Source of the DNA: Struthio camelus
Taxonomy: Eukaryota; Chordata; Aves; Struthioniformes; Struthionidae
Assembly: GCF_040807025.1 (NCBI RefSeq)
Contig: NC_090981.1
Span: 942,501-1,006,500 of the forward strand
Length of the DNA: 64,000 bases
Reading direction: 5' to 3'
Below are positions 11,407-22,667 of the stretch, one piece after another; position 1 is the stretch's first letter, and each line of letters begins with the position of its first letter. A program made the position numbers and the translations under genes. The notes beneath the pieces are model-generated. The model saw nothing but the letters and a program-made list of their open reading frames with translations, made no database searches and was not told where the DNA came from.

Positions 11407-11893
11407 CAGGGGGAGGGCAAGGGAACTCTAAAATATCCTCCCTAGTCTCTCCCTCCTTCTGTAGCGATTCTTTGGGGAGCAAAGGGTAGAAGGGAGCAGC
11501 ACTAGGGTTAGTAGGGATTTGGGTTTTTTCCTAACTGTCCCTTAAGATGCTTTACTTGATCTTTCAATTTTTCCTGAGAGTCTCTCTCAAACTGCAAGTT
11601 TGGGATTTTGTTTTTCTTTTGGAGGCCTCCTTGTACCAATCAAAAAATGCATCCCACTGACCTTGGGGTACCTTAAGCCCTCTGGACTCTAACATGCCCC
11701 TTAAGTGCACTATTTTGTCTAAGTTAAAGGTACCTTCTATGGGAAACTGCTTAGAGAGATCCTCCTTGGTCCAGAAATTCCATTTATCTAAATATCTGCA
11801 GGTTTTAGGAGAGTAATGTGTATACATGTAATATGCTGGAGTCCCATTTAGGGGTACTGGGACTTCCTTTGACTGTCTGGTTCCCATTTTCAC
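11407..11893 (-). pseudogene. gag: ERV-E2 gag, matrix (gamma-like)
   Basis: The minus-strand open frame of 109 codons from 11893 starts MKMGTRQSKEVPVPLNGTPA. The second Met is followed by Gly and a Ser at position 6, a typical N-myristoylation signal. The rest (YLDKWNFWTKEDLSKQFP, then an LRGMLESRG helix) fits a retroviral matrix domain of the gamma-like endogenous type common in birds. The frame is lost downstream near 11564, and gag is cut off at the ERV-A LTR. Gag assembles the virion at the plasma membrane; here it is only a fossil fragment. Confidence 0.68.
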
Positions 11894-12303
11894 TCATTCA
11901 GGGAGACAAAGGAAAGTCAGAAGGGACCTGTGTCGCCTGAATATCAGCCCGCGATCTCTGCTGCTGAGGTGATTATCCAGCCTGACAATAAACTCAGAGA
12001 CTTAAAGGAAAATAGACAAGACACAAGAGGTCTTCCTGGTCATGGTGTCTAGCCCGAGCCCACCGTGTTGATTGAGGTCGGGGTCGTTAACAAGGGAACC
12101 CGAGGAGGCTCCTGCTTGAACCAGAGACAGGGGAGGGAAGGGGATAACTGGCAATCAAGGACTAAACGTCCACCACACACCCTCGCGTTTGAGTTACACC
12201 AGACATTGCCAGTGTGGCTCGTGAGCGGCTCGGGGCAGCTGCGTATGGTTTCAGAGTGTCCTGAACCCCGTTCTTTCATTCCACATTCATACCAGTCCAG
12301 CTA
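11894..12303 (-). other. ERV-E2 5' leader with possible LTR remnant
   Basis: This is upstream of the E2 gag on the minus strand. Near 12075-12095 the minus strand reads TTAACGACCCCGACCTCAAT, which resembles a tRNA-Trp primer site (GACCCCGACGTGAT) with several mismatches. No clear LTR boundary can be drawn, and the stretch ends at a CR1 insertion or truncation near 12304. Confidence 0.4.
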
Positions 12304-13152
12304 GAGGCCAGTCATGAGTGGTGTCCCCCAGGCGTTGATACTGGGCCAATACTGTTTAACCTCTCTATTAATGATCTGGATGCTAGGACCAAATGCACCC
12401 TCAGTAAGTTCATAGATGATACAAAACTGGGAGGAGCGGCTGATACACTCGATTGTTACTCTGCCATTCAGAGGGACCTTGACTAGCTGGAGAAATGGGC
12501 CAACAGGAACCTCATGAAGCTCCACAAAGGGAAATGCCATGTCCTGCACCAGCAAGGGGCCAACCAGTTTGAGAGCAACTTTTCAGAGAAGGACCTGGGG
12601 GTCCTGGTGGAGAAGTTGCCTGTGGGCCAGCAATGTGCTCTTGTGACAAAGACGGCAAATTGCATCCTGGGCTGCATTGGGCAGAGTGTTGCCAGCAGGT
12701 CGAGGGAGGTGATCCTGCCCCTCTACTCAGCCCTGGTGAGGCCTCACCTGGAGTCCTGTGTCCAGTTCTGGGCTCCCCAGTACAAGAGAGACATGGCCCT
12801 ACTGGAGCGAGTCCAGCAAAGGGCCACAAAGATGATTAAGGGACTGGAATATCTCTCATATGAGGAGAGGTTGAGAGAGCTGGGACTGTTCAGCCTGGAG
12901 AAGACTGAGGGGGGGGGGTCTTATCAATGTGCTTAAATATCTGATGGGAGGGAGCAAAGAAAATAGAGCCAGTCTGTTCTCACTGAGACAGGTTGCCCAG
13001 GGAGGTTGTGGAGTCTCCATCCTTGGAGATATTCAAAACCCGACTGGACAAGGTCCTGGGCAACCTGCTCTAGGTGACCCTGCTGGAGCAGGGTTCTTGG
13101 ACCAGATGATCTCCATCGGGCCCTTCCAACCGCAAGTGTTGTGATTCTGTGA
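12304..13152 (+). mobile_element. CR1 LINE, ORF2 3' part and 3' end
   Basis: The plus strand carries the RT block from the GVPQ.LGP region, including the FADD-equivalent FIDDTKLG. It continues through [20 protein letters not shown] and [17 protein letters not shown] to the 3' UTR, which ends near ATTCTGTG at 13142-13150. It is 5' truncated with several frame breaks. The minisatellite starts immediately after its 3' end. Confidence 0.92.
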
Positions 13153-14800
13153 CATTCCTGCTCTGGCATAGGTCGCCCATAGGCCGCAGTCCTTTCAATG
13201 GTGTGTTGCCTGTGGCATGGGTCACCCACAAGCCCCAGTGCCTTTGGCAGTGTACCTGCTCTGGCTTGGCTCTCCTATGGGCCACAGTGTCTTTACGAGT
13301 TTGCTTGCTTCAGCGTCGGTCACCTGTAGGCCCCACTACATTCAACAGTCTACCTGCTCTTATGTGGGTCACCCACACGTCGCAGTCTCTTCTGGGGTTT
13401 ACCTGTTCCAGCACGTGACCTGTGGGCCGCACTCCATTAGGAAGTATACCTGTTCTGGCATGGATTGACCACAGGTCGCAGTCTCTTCAGGGGTGTACTT
13501 TTCTGGTGTGGCCTGCCATGCCTTTGGGGATGTGTCTGCTCTGCAATGGGTCACCCATAGGCCGCGGTCTCCTCAGGGATTTGTCTGCTCTGGTGGGGAT
13601 CACCCATGGGCCTCTGGTCCTTCAACAGTGTGTCTGCTCTGGCATGCATCGCCCACAGGCTACGTTCCATTCGGAAGTGTACCTCCTGTGGTGTAGGTCG
13701 CCCACAGACCCTGGTCCCTTTAGCAGCGTACCTGCTTCAGTGTGGGTTGCCCACGGGCCACAGTCCCTTTAGGAGTGTGCCTGCTCCAGCGTGGCTCACC
13801 CATGGGCTGTACTGCAATTAGCAACATACCTGCCCACGGCCCGCTTCTCCCCTCGGGACTGTACCTGCCTGTTATGGGTTGCCTGCGGGCTGCAGTGCCT
13901 TCAGTGATGTACCTGCTTCAGTATGAGTCACCCACGGGCTGCAGTGTCTTTGGGGGTTTGTCTGCTCCAGTGTTGGTTGCCCATAGGCCACACCCCATTT
14001 GACAGTGTACCTGCTTTGGCATGGGTTGCTCACAGGTCACATTCCCTTTGGGGCTGTACCTGATCTAGCATGGGTCACCCATGGGTCAGTTTCTTCAGGG
14101 GTTTGCCTGTTCTGATGTGGGTCGCCCATGGGCTGCAGTCTTATCGGCAGTGTACCTACTCTGGCGTGGGTCGCCCACAGCCCACTGTCCCTTCAGGGGT
14201 GTCCCCCTCTGGCATGGATCACGCACTTGCTGCACTCCATTCAGTGACATATGTGCTCCAGTGCAGGGCTTTTGGCAGCATACCCGCTCTGCTGTCCATC
14301 TCCCATGGCCCCCCAGTCCCTTAGGGGCTGTACCTGCTCAGGCCTAGGTCGCCCACAGGCTGTAATCTCATCAGCAGTGTACCTGCTCCAGCGTGGTCAC
14401 CCGCAGGCCCCAGTCCCTTTGACGTTTTACCTTCCCCCGCCGTGAATAGCCGTGGGCCGCGCTCCATTCAGCAGCATTCCTGCTTTGGTGTGGGTTGCCC
14501 ATGGACAGCAGTCTCTTCAGGATTTTACCTGTTCCTGCGTGGATAGCCAGGGGTCGCACTCCATTCGGCAATGTACCTGCTACGGAGTGGGTTGCCCACA
14601 GACCACAGTCCCTTCAGGGGTGTCCCTGCCCCAGCATGGGTTGCCCATGCGCTGCAGTCCCTGCAGGGGTGTATTTGCTCTGGCTGTATTGCCCACGGGC
14701 CATGCTCCATTTGGTAACATACCTGATCCAGCTTGGGTCACCCATGGGCTGCAGTCCCTTCAGGGGTGTACCTGCTCCATCATGGGTCGCCTCCTTCCAA
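13153..14800. repeat. 49-bp-period minisatellite, about 33 units
   Basis: Degenerate units recur about every 49 bases with the core words GTACCTGCTC, CAGCATGGGTCGCCCA and GGGC(C/T)GCAGTCCCTTCAGG. Because 49 is not a multiple of three, each frame stays open for several units and many overlapping long frames appear on both strands. These are by-products and not genes. Units differ by many transitions, often at CpG, so the array is old. It begins exactly where the CR1 3' end stops and fades out at about 14800. Confidence 0.9.
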
Positions 14801-16511
14801 GAGCACGTCTCCATTTGTGACCCCAACAATGTCTCCTTGCATGTATCTCCTCTACTTTCTCCTGTCCCTAGCAGCTGCCACACTTTCTTAAATATGTTTG
14901 AGCAGAGGTGCCATATGGTCCTCTGATTGGTTGAAGTTTTGGTGCCTGATGAGTTGTTTACATTGGTTTCAGAGCCGGCAGGAACCAGCTGTGCGTGGTG
15001 CAGGGCAGTTCATGACCTCCTCCCACACAGGGCACCCCTGCAGCCCCCACTACCCAAACCCTACCAGTTATGCCCAATACACCAGCAACCTGTTTACAGG
15101 CAATGGGTCCCTTTTATCCCCTTTCCCCTCTGTTTTCCTACACTAGTTCCTCCTCAGTCCACCTTGTTCCCTCCCTTTCCCTGCCTTTCATCCTTCCCCT
15201 TAACATCCCAAGTCTCACAGGATCCCAAAATGCTCTTCCCCTGCATCCCATATTGAGTCCCATATCCCTATAGGCAGTAACCCCCCTCAGTCTACAAGGT
15301 GATCCAGGGAGCCTCTCCTGTTGGCCTATCTCAGTGGGTTTCACACCCGGACAACGGGCTGATCCTCCTCCTCTGATAGCCCTGGTAGCAGCAGAGTCAG
15401 GGCACTCATTTCACTGATTAGGTTACTGAGGTTCCTCTGCCCCTTTGTGTTTATGGAGATTAGCCTTTAATCGCATAACCTAACATATTCTTAATGTTTG
15501 TGTTCTGGGTAGAATTATTTCCTACAGTTATTACCAGAGTATTATTACAACTGTCAGATCTAGCAGACAAAGAGTGAAGAAGAGCTGGTCAGCATCAATA
15601 TAGTTCCTTTTCTGATGGCCTGAGCCTTTTTGCATTTGCAGAAGCTCTGGACGAAAGTCTTGTTATTGACTCCCATAGGCACGCTTTTTCTAAGGTCATG
15701 CAACATTATTCTCCTATGCTTTCTCTGTGCTGCTACCAGTAATCAGCAATGATGGTAGTTTATCTTATCTGTTCCTGTGAAAGTACTGCTCAGGCCCCCT
15801 ACCTGTTTTCTGGCTTTGTGGCTGTGGAATTTGCAGCAGAATTCCCTGCAGATACATGAGCCAGAGTTTTAAGCTTTCATTCTTCCATGCCATTTTACTA
15901 GCCCATAATATACTAGCATGTTATATGATATACTAACAGTAGTGTACTACTCCAAGTTGTCTCATAGTATGGTGCTCAGGACCTGAAATTTAATTCATAT
16001 TAAATTACTACTGATTAGTTTAGAGCAAGTATAGTGTCACAAATAGATATGAGACAAGTACTGGAGTGAGGAAAGTAGAAAGATTAAAAGAATTTTAACA
16101 TTGTAAAAATTTAAGAGCCCTGCCCTTCCTGAATACCAAAGAACTCCAACTCTGTCAATATCCAGCTGGCAGTACTTGTATCCAGCTTGTATTGTGTGAG
16201 TTGATCAAGCATAATCATCTGAGTCATGCATTCATAGTGTTAGCTATGTTTTGATGGGTGATGCTTGCTCATAAAACACCCAGAACCCAAAGGGAATTGT
16301 CACTGGACTGTAAGTACAGAGGCCAATAGTTGCACTTTAAATTGTCTGACTCCTGCTAACATTTCAGCACACTGCACATCCCTTATTAACTGGGTTTCAG
16401 ATACCTACGTTAGAGGAATTATTTGTTTTTTCAGTGGACTAATAGGACATTACTTAAGGAGAGAGGTTGCTTAGGATGGAATAAAATGCTGATTTTTTTT
16501 TAACTGTCATT
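14801..16511. other. Unique DNA
   Basis: No gene is supported. A pyrimidine-rich segment at about 15110-15270 gives short frames without motifs. Confidence 0.5.
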
Positions 16512-16592
16512 TCACAGAATCACAGAATCGTTTAGGTTGGAAGGGACCTCTGGAGATCATCTAGTCCAACCCCCCTGCTCAAGCAGGGTCAC

Positions 16593-18488
16593 CTAGAGCA
16601 TATTGCCCAGGATCACATCCAGACGGGTTTTGAATATCTCCAGGGAAGGAGACTCCACTACCTCTCTGGGCAACCTGTTCCAGTGCTCTGTCACTCTCAC
16701 AGTGAAGAAGTTTTTCCTCAGGTTCAGATGGAACTTCCTGTGGTTCAGTTTCTGACCATTGCCTCTTGTCCTGTTGCTGGGCACCACGGAGAAGAGGCTG
16801 GCCTCATCCTCTTGACACTCCCCCTTCAGATACTTGTACACGTTGATGAGATCCCCTCTCAATCTTCTCTTCGCCAGGCTGAACAGGCCCAGCTCTTGCA
16901 GTCTTTCTTCATAGGAGAGGTGCTCCAGCCCTCTAATCATCTTGGTAGCCCTCCACTGGACTCTCTCCAGGAGTGCCATGTCTCTCTTGTCCTGGGGAGC
17001 CCAGAACTGGACACAGGACTCCAGGTGAGGCCTCACCAGGGCTGAGTAGAGGGGCAGGATCACCTCCCTCGACCTGCTGGCAACACTCTGCCTAATGCAC
17101 CCCAGGATACCCTTGGCCTTCTTGGCCACAAGGGCACACTGCTGGCTCATGGTCAACTTGTTGTCCACCAGCACTCCCAGGTCCTTCTCTGCAGAGCTAC
17201 TTTCCAGCAGGTCAACCCCCAGCCTGTACTGGTGCATGGGATTATTCCTGCCTAGGTGCAGGACCTTGCACTTGCCTTTGTTGAACTTCAGGAGGTTCCT
17301 CTCCGCCCACCTCTCCAGCCTGTCCAGGTCCCTCTGAATGGCAGCACAGTCTTCTGGTGTGTTAGCCTCTCCCCCCAGTTTAGTATCATCAGCAAACTTG
17401 CTGAGGGTGCACTCTGTCCCTTCCTCCAGGTCATTGATGAGTACATTGAACAAGACTGGACCCAGCACTGACCCCTGGGGGACAGCACTAGCCACAGGCC
17501 TCCAACTAGACTCTGCGCCATTCACCACAACCCTCTGAGCTCGGCCATCCAGCCAATTCTCAAGCCACCTCACTGTCCACTCATCTAGCCCACACTTCCT
17601 GAGCTTACCTAGGAGGATGTGATGGGAGACAGTGTCAAAAGCCTTGCTGAAGTCCAGGGAGACAACATCCACTGCTCTGCCCTCATCTACCCAGCCAGTC
17701 ATTCCATCATAGAAGGCTATCAGAGTGGTCAAGCATGATTTCCCTTTGGTGAATCCATGCTGAATCCTCCTGATCACCTTCTTGTCCTCCAGATGCTTAG
17801 TGATGACCTCCAGGAGGAGCTGTTCCATCACCTTCCCAGGGATGGAGGTGAGGCTGACAGGCCTGTAGCTCCCTGGCTCCTCCTTCTTGCCCTTTTTGAA
17901 GACTGGGGTGACATTGGCTTTCTTCCAGTCCTCAGGCACCTCTCCTGATCTCCAGGACCTTTCAAAGAGGATGGAGAATGGCCTAGCGATAACATCCGCC
18001 AGCTCCCTCAGCACTCGTGGGTGCATCCCATCGGGGCCCATGGATTTGTGGATGTCAAGTTTGGACAAAAGATCTCTGACCTGATCTTCCTCAACCAAGG
18101 GAGAGTCTTCCTTTCTCCAGCCTTCCTCTCTTGTCCCCAGGGTCTGGAATTCCTGAGGGCTGGCCTTAGCAGTGAAGACTGAAGCAAAGGCAGCATTCAA
18201 TAACTCTGCCTTCTCTGTATCCTTCGTCACCAGGGCACCCGCCCCATTCAGCAACGGGCCCACGTTTTCCCTAGTCTTCCTTTTGCTATTGATGTATTTG
18301 AAGAAGCCCTTCTTGTTGTCCTTGACATCCCTTGCCAGATTTAATTCCAAATGGGCCTTAGCCTTCCTCATCACATCCCTGCACACTCTGACAACGTCCC
18401 TGTATTCCTCCCAAGTGGCCTGTCCCCTTTTCCACATTCTGTACACTTCCTTCTTCTGCTGGAGTTTTGCCATGAGTTCCTTGCTCAT
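16593..18488 (-). CDS. CR1 ORF2, reverse transcriptase part
   Basis: This is an open frame of 631 codons. It contains the RT core in order: [20 protein letters not shown] and YRPVSLTS, then [17 protein letters not shown]. Next come [15 protein letters not shown] (motif A with catalytic Asp), GVPQ-type [13 protein letters not shown] (motif B) and [12 protein letters not shown] (motif C, FADD). A CR1-typical C-terminal domain with [18 protein letters not shown] follows. RT makes cDNA at the nicked target. The endonuclease lies upstream in the same frame, separated only by a TAG at about 18519 and a TGA near 18970. The listed start is an internal Met, so the protein as it stands lacks its endonuclease. 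Confidence 0.9.
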   Translation of the reverse strand: MSKELMAKLQQKKEVYRMWKRGQATWEEYRDVVRVCRDVMRKAKAHLELNLARDVKDNKKGFFKYINSKRKTRENVGPLLNGAGALVTKDTEKAELLNAAFASVFTAKASPQEFQTLGTREEGWRKEDSPLVEEDQVRDLLSKLDIHKSMGPDGMHPRVLRELADVIARPFSILFERSWRSGEVPEDWKKANVTPVFKKGKKEEPGSYRPVSLTSIPGKVMEQLLLEVITKHLEDKKVIRRIQHGFTKGKSCLTTLIAFYDGMTGWVDEGRAVDVVSLDFSKAFDTVSHHILLGKLRKCGLDEWTVRWLENWLDGRAQRVVVNGAESSWRPVASAVPQGSVLGPVLFNVLINDLEEGTECTLSKFADDTKLGGEANTPEDCAAIQRDLDRLERWAERNLLKFNKGKCKVLHLGRNNPMHQYRLGVDLLESSSAEKDLGVLVDNKLTMSQQCALVAKKAKGILGCIRQSVASRSREVILPLYSALVRPHLESCVQFWAPQDKRDMALLERVQWRATKMIRGLEHLSYEERLQELGLFSLAKRRLRGDLINVYKYLKGECQEDEASLFSVVPSNRTRGNGQKLNHRKFHLNLRKNFFTVRVTEHWNRLPREVVESPSLEIFKTRLDVILGNML

Positions 18489-18521
18489 CCATGCAGGTCT
18501 CCTGCCCGCTTTGCTGGATTT

Positions 18522-19592
18522 CTAACTTAGAGGGAGGCACTGCTCTTGAGCCTGGAGGAGGTGATGCTTGAATATTAACCAGCTTTCTTGGACCCCTCTT
18601 CCTTCTAGGGCCCTACCCCATGGGATTCCCCTAAGTAGGTCTCTGAAGAGGCCAAAGTTAGCTCTCCTCAAGTCCAGGGTTGCGATCCTACTTATTGCCC
18701 TGCTCCCTCCTCCCAGGATCCTGAACTCTACCATCTCATGGTCACTGCAGCCAAGGCTGCCCCCAACCTTCACATCTCCAACTAGACCTTCTTTGTTCGT
18801 TAGTACAAGGTCTAGCATTGCACCTCTCCTCGTTGGCGTCTCCACCACCTGAGTCAAAAAATTATCATCAATCCTCTGCAGGAACCTCTTTGACTGTTTG
18901 TGCCTAGCTGTGCTGTCTTCCCAGCAGATGTCAGTGTGGTTGAAGCCTCCCATGAGAACCAGGGCCTGTGATCATGAGGCTACTTCCAGCTGTCGGTAGA
19001 AGGCCTCATCGACGACTTCCTCCTGGTCAGGTGGCCTGTAGTAGACCCCCACAACAGTGTCACCCATGTTAGCCTGCCCTTTAATCCTTACCCATAGGCT
19101 CTCCACTTGCTCTCCATCCACCCCGAGGCAGAGCTCCATACATTCTAGCTGCTCCCTCACATAAAGAGCAACTCCACCACCTCGCCTTCCTGGCCTGTCT
19201 TTCCTAAAAAGCACATAGCCATCCATGACAGCATCCCAGTCATGTGAACTATCCCACCATGTCCCTGTAATTGCAGTGAGATCATGGCCCTGTGACCGCA
19301 CAGAGATCTCTAACTCTTCCTGTTTATTCCCCATGCTGCGTGCATTGGTATACAGGCATTTCAGAGAGCCAGTCAAGCACGCAGGCTTCCCAGGAGAGGT
19401 GCAAGAGGAGCCTCCATAGCCATGTTCCATGCTGTCTCCCCTGGCTGCATGCACCCGCTGGAGGCATCCTGACTTGAGCGGTGTTTTACTGACTCTCCTG
19501 CCACTATACCACTCCCCTTCCCCCATCTTGCCTAGTTTAAAGCCCTCCTTACCAGGCTGGCCAATCTGTTGGCAAAGACACGCGTGCCCCAC
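18522..19592 (-). pseudogene. CR1 ORF2, endonuclease part
   Basis: Two in-frame segments (19592-18972 and 18953-18522) carry the apurinic-type endonuclease. They show KCLYTNARSMGNKQEELE at the start, ITGTWWDSSHDWDA (the usual catalytic ITETWW Glu is Gly here), [20 protein letters not shown], and [13 protein letters not shown] with the SDH catalytic motif intact. A TGA between the segments sits where other copies have CGA, consistent with CpG decay. A second nonsense codon precedes the RT frame. The altered catalytic Glu means it would be inactive even if read through. Confidence 0.85.
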
Positions 19593-19714
19593 TTGGTAAG
19601 GTGGATCCCGTCTCTCCCCATCAGCTGTTAATCTTCAAACAGCGTTCCATGATCATAGAAACCAAAGCCCTGTTGCCAACACCAGCGGTCCAGCCAGTTG
19701 TTAACTTGGAAAAC

Positions 19715-20602
19715 TCATCTACTCCTCCTCCTGTCCTTTCCCCTCACAGGCAAGATTGAGGAGAAAACAACCTGGGCTCCCAGACCCTTGACCACCATTC
19801 CCAGAGCTCTGAAGTCCTGTTTGATGGTTTCCAGTTTGCCTTTCGTGTCGTTAGCACCCACATGGAAGATCAGCAGAGGGTAGTAGTCTGATGCATGGAC
19901 AAGCCTTGGCAGTCTTTCCATGACATCTCTTATTCGAGCCCCTGGCAGGCAGCAAACCTCTCTAGACAAGAGATCAGGTCGGCAGAGAGGTGCCTCTGTC
20001 CCCTGCAGCAGGGAGTCACCCACAACAATCACTCGCCGTTTCTTCCGGGGGTTCCCACATGGCACAGGGTCTGCCAGGCCAGTTGCCTCACTTGGAGCCA
20101 TGCCCAGCTCCTCCTCAGCTTGGAGGGCACTAAACTTGTTCTTCAAGGGTAAGTCTTGAGGAGGAACAAGAGCCTTTCTCCTTCTACGAGAGGTCACCAG
20201 CTTCCAGCCCTCTTCAACAGTGTTATGATGCACCTTTACACACGGTGCTGAGCCCTCCGACAACTCCGCTGCAGCGGGGGCTGGGGACTCCTGGAGATGA
20301 ACAGTCTCTGGGAACGCCCTGTCAATCTCCTGCTCATCCTCTCGGATGCTATGCAGCCTACTAACTTCCTCCCGCAGCTCCTTTATCTGGTGACGCAACT
20401 GGTCAACCACAGCACACCTCACACAGAAGAGCTGACTATCAGCCCAGGCCTCACAGAGAGGCCCCAGACACTCCCTGCAGCCTGACACCTGCAGAGCTGC
20501 ATCTGCTGTCTGAGGGTCTGTCTGGATTGAAGCCTCAGACACAGCCGATGCAGCACCTCCAGCAGCCACTGGGGAACATGCTCTGCGGCGTGTCATCACC
20601 AT
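19715..20602 (-). CDS. CR1 ORF1, zinc-finger-like and SGNH esterase domain
   Basis: This is an open frame of 295 codons. Residues ~40-70 hold a Cys-rich block (CRECLGPLCEAW, then FCVRC) of the PHD-like type, followed by a coiled-coil-like stretch (LRHQIKELREEVSRLHSIRE). The C-terminal third is an SGNH/GDSL hydrolase: VIVVGDSLLQGTE carries the nucleophile Ser and FHVGANDTKGK the GxND block. The last block with the catalytic Asp/His lies downstream of 19715 after a frame change. CR1 ORF1 proteins are known to carry esterase and PHD-like domains. They are thought to bind RNA and help retrotransposition. Confidence 0.82.
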   Translation of the reverse strand: MVMTRRRACSPVAAGGAASAVSEASIQTDPQTADAALQVSGCRECLGPLCEAWADSQLFCVRCAVVDQLRHQIKELREEVSRLHSIREDEQEIDRAFPETVHLQESPAPAAAELSEGSAPCVKVHHNTVEEGWKLVTSRRRRKALVPPQDLPLKNKFSALQAEEELGMAPSEATGLADPVPCGNPRKKRRVIVVGDSLLQGTEAPLCRPDLLSREVCCLPGARIRDVMERLPRLVHASDYYPLLIFHVGANDTKGKLETIKQDFRALGMVVKGLGAQVVFSSILPVRGKDRRRSR

Positions 20603-20790
20603 GCCCTGGGGAAGGACACACCACTGTGCAAAATGGAGAGGTGCCTTCTTTGCCTTCTGGTGCCCTGCTGCACAAACTGCTGCATCTGTTTGCTGCCTCT
20701 GTTGGCTGTGCTCAGATTTTCCACTGCGCTCAGTATTTCCACTTCATCATACTGTCTTTCGCAGAAATTGTTCATGTTACATTCTTGCAT

Positions 20791-22243
20791 AATATATGCT
20801 TACTCTGGAACAGATTCCTAAGGGTAAGACCATATGTAGAAGATGACATAATTATTTTTCATCAAAATCATGGCTTCTGGTCTCTTAGGCTGTGCTTTGC
20901 ATGTGCCTCTGAGAAGAGATAGATTGAGCTACTTGGAACCATCCCTAACTCAAGCAAAATGCAATACTAAGATGCCTGTTCTGCTTCTGGTAGCCCAGGT
21001 ACTTCTACATAGTTCTGTATTTTTCTGCTTAGTTCCTTAACTCAAATTATACAAGTTCATGTTTCTAGATCTAGAAGTCCTTGTTTCAGTTCATGCTAAC
21101 AATGTGCAGAGATGGGTAGGCACTGCTGTGCAACTCAGAATGGAATCCAAGACTCCAGATGTACTTTCTACTGCTAATGCTTAGGCAGTATTGGGTTGGT
21201 GGTTTCCTCTGTGGGCTGATCCTCTGAACTGAATTCTATCACTGTGAACTTTGATATTGACAGTGATGTTGTAGCAGGTTGGAACTTCACTCTAAAAATA
21301 TTCTTTATTTAATTCACCTTGGTTTAGCATGGAATGTTCTATTCACTGTACTGCTATGGAAATCAGGTGATTACATCTTGTCATTCTGTATGTTGTATCC
21401 TCTGAGCACACAAGGCCTCTAATAATTTCGTTTTAAATTGGAAAGAAGCTCTTCAATACATTTTTCCCCCCATCTTTGTCCTGACATTTCTCTAGCATCT
21501 TTGTGCAATTCGTGCTAATTGTAGCTGTATTTTTAGGAGTGCAAGATTTAATGACTATTCAGCTCTCCAGTAGTCAAATCCTAACCAAAACAGAAAGGAG
21601 AATCGTAAAGTAAACAGTTGTTGCTGTCCTTGCTGGAGTTTTCCATTTTTCTGTATCTGGGTTACAATAAAAAGGAAAGATTCTCTTTTGAGCTACTTTT
21701 CCCTAATCATGCCCCCACAACATTCTTCTAGCAACTGGAACAACTGTTTACATGGAAAAGAAACCATGGGACAGAAGTTAAAAATATATGCTGTGTCTCC
21801 AGAATATGATTTAGCATCTGAAAGCGGAAAATGCTGCACTATGTGACCAGTAAGCTCTGTGCCCCCATTAGACTGGCAACTGTTGCTCCACATAGCTAGA
21901 ATTATTTTTCTTTAAGCTTGCAAAATTTTGAGATCTCAAATTCATTCTCTGTAAGACAGTGTGTTGGTATTTGCCTAACGATTTCTCCAGAAGAAGCATA
22001 TGCACAGCTGTAGAAAGCAAATGACGTATTATTATTCAATGGCTTTTCAATTGGCTCTTTGGATTCTACCCATAATTTTTTTGAAACATTTAGGAATGAT
22101 AATCCTTTGGGAATGATAATAGGATTTTTGGTAAATTAATTATCTCAGCAAGGCAGATAATTGGAGTTCTTCTTTAATCTCTTGCAGACTTGTACACTGA
22201 AACAGCAATAGCAAGACTGGCTGTGAGTCACGGCAGCAGATTC
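20791..22243. other. Unique AT-rich DNA
   Basis: No gene or recognised repeat. Confidence 0.5.
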
Positions 22244-22664
22244 TGTCGCGGAATAACCGTAATACAATTTAGGTTCAGGTCAGAGCAGAAGCAGTTTATT
22301 ACTATAGCTATAGGGAAGAACACAGAGCAGCAGAGTGACAGCCACTGCTGATATGAACCCTGCCCTAATGAGCCTGTTACAGAGTTAATATACCTTTGGA
22401 TTATACAATTTGTCCTTCACAGGACTACAGCTACGTGTAAGACATGTAAGATGTGGTAAATTACAACTGGGAGTGGATTACTTCAGATAAGGAAATTCTA
22501 ACGATACAGCTTATAGATTAACAATATGGTCCAAGTAGATTCTTTTACAAACAATACATTCCTTCAATAATTGAGTCATACTGACTCCGCAAGGCCATTG
22601 CAGATATTTCTTTGCTAGATAGGCCTGCAAAGGCCTATGAGGCATTAACTATCTTACTTCCACA
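22244..22664 (-). mobile_element. Solo LTR
   Basis: On the minus strand it begins TGTGGAAGTAAGATAG and ends TTATTCCGCGACA, with TG...CA ends, 421 bases. A minus-strand AATAAA lies near 22288-22295 (plus-strand AGTTTATTAC). There is no adjoining primer site or internal region, so it is a solo LTR. The candidate 5-bp flanks GATTC and GTATC match at only three of five bases. On the right it abuts a CR1 whose 3' part is missing on the other side. Confidence 0.68.
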
Positions 22665-22667
22665 GTA

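Larger units (their letters stand above)
16512..20790 (-). mobile_element. Near full-length CR1 LINE
   Basis: On the minus strand the order is ORF1 (20602-19715), spacer, ORF2 endonuclease (19592-18522), RT (18488-16593), and a 3' UTR ending in CACAGAATCACAGAAT-type repeats (plus-strand view) at 16513-16530. The span of about 4.1-4.3 kb is close to the usual 4.5 kb of intact CR1. The exact 5' end is uncertain between 20640 and 20790. It is the reference copy for the CR1 fragments in this window. Confidence 0.93.

Noticed and set aside
12075..12095. Firm tRNA-Trp primer site for ERV-E2
   Set aside because: Several mismatches and no clear LTR end next to it. Mentioned only as a possibility.
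13153..14800. CRISPR-like spaced repeats
   Set aside because: The repeat is contiguous with no constant repeat/variable spacer layout, and the context is vertebrate. It is a minisatellite.
13149..14926. Many long overlapping open frames on both strands
   Set aside because: They come from frame rotation through 49-bp units and have no domain or conserved start.
14898..15344. Pro/Leu-rich frames
   Set aside because: They arise from a pyrimidine-rich stretch and have no motif or conservation visible.
17095..17538. Plus-strand open frames recurring at 408, 17095, 42947, 46127 and 62033
   Set aside because: They are antisense shadows of the CR1 RT C-terminal domain, which explains why the same peptides recur.
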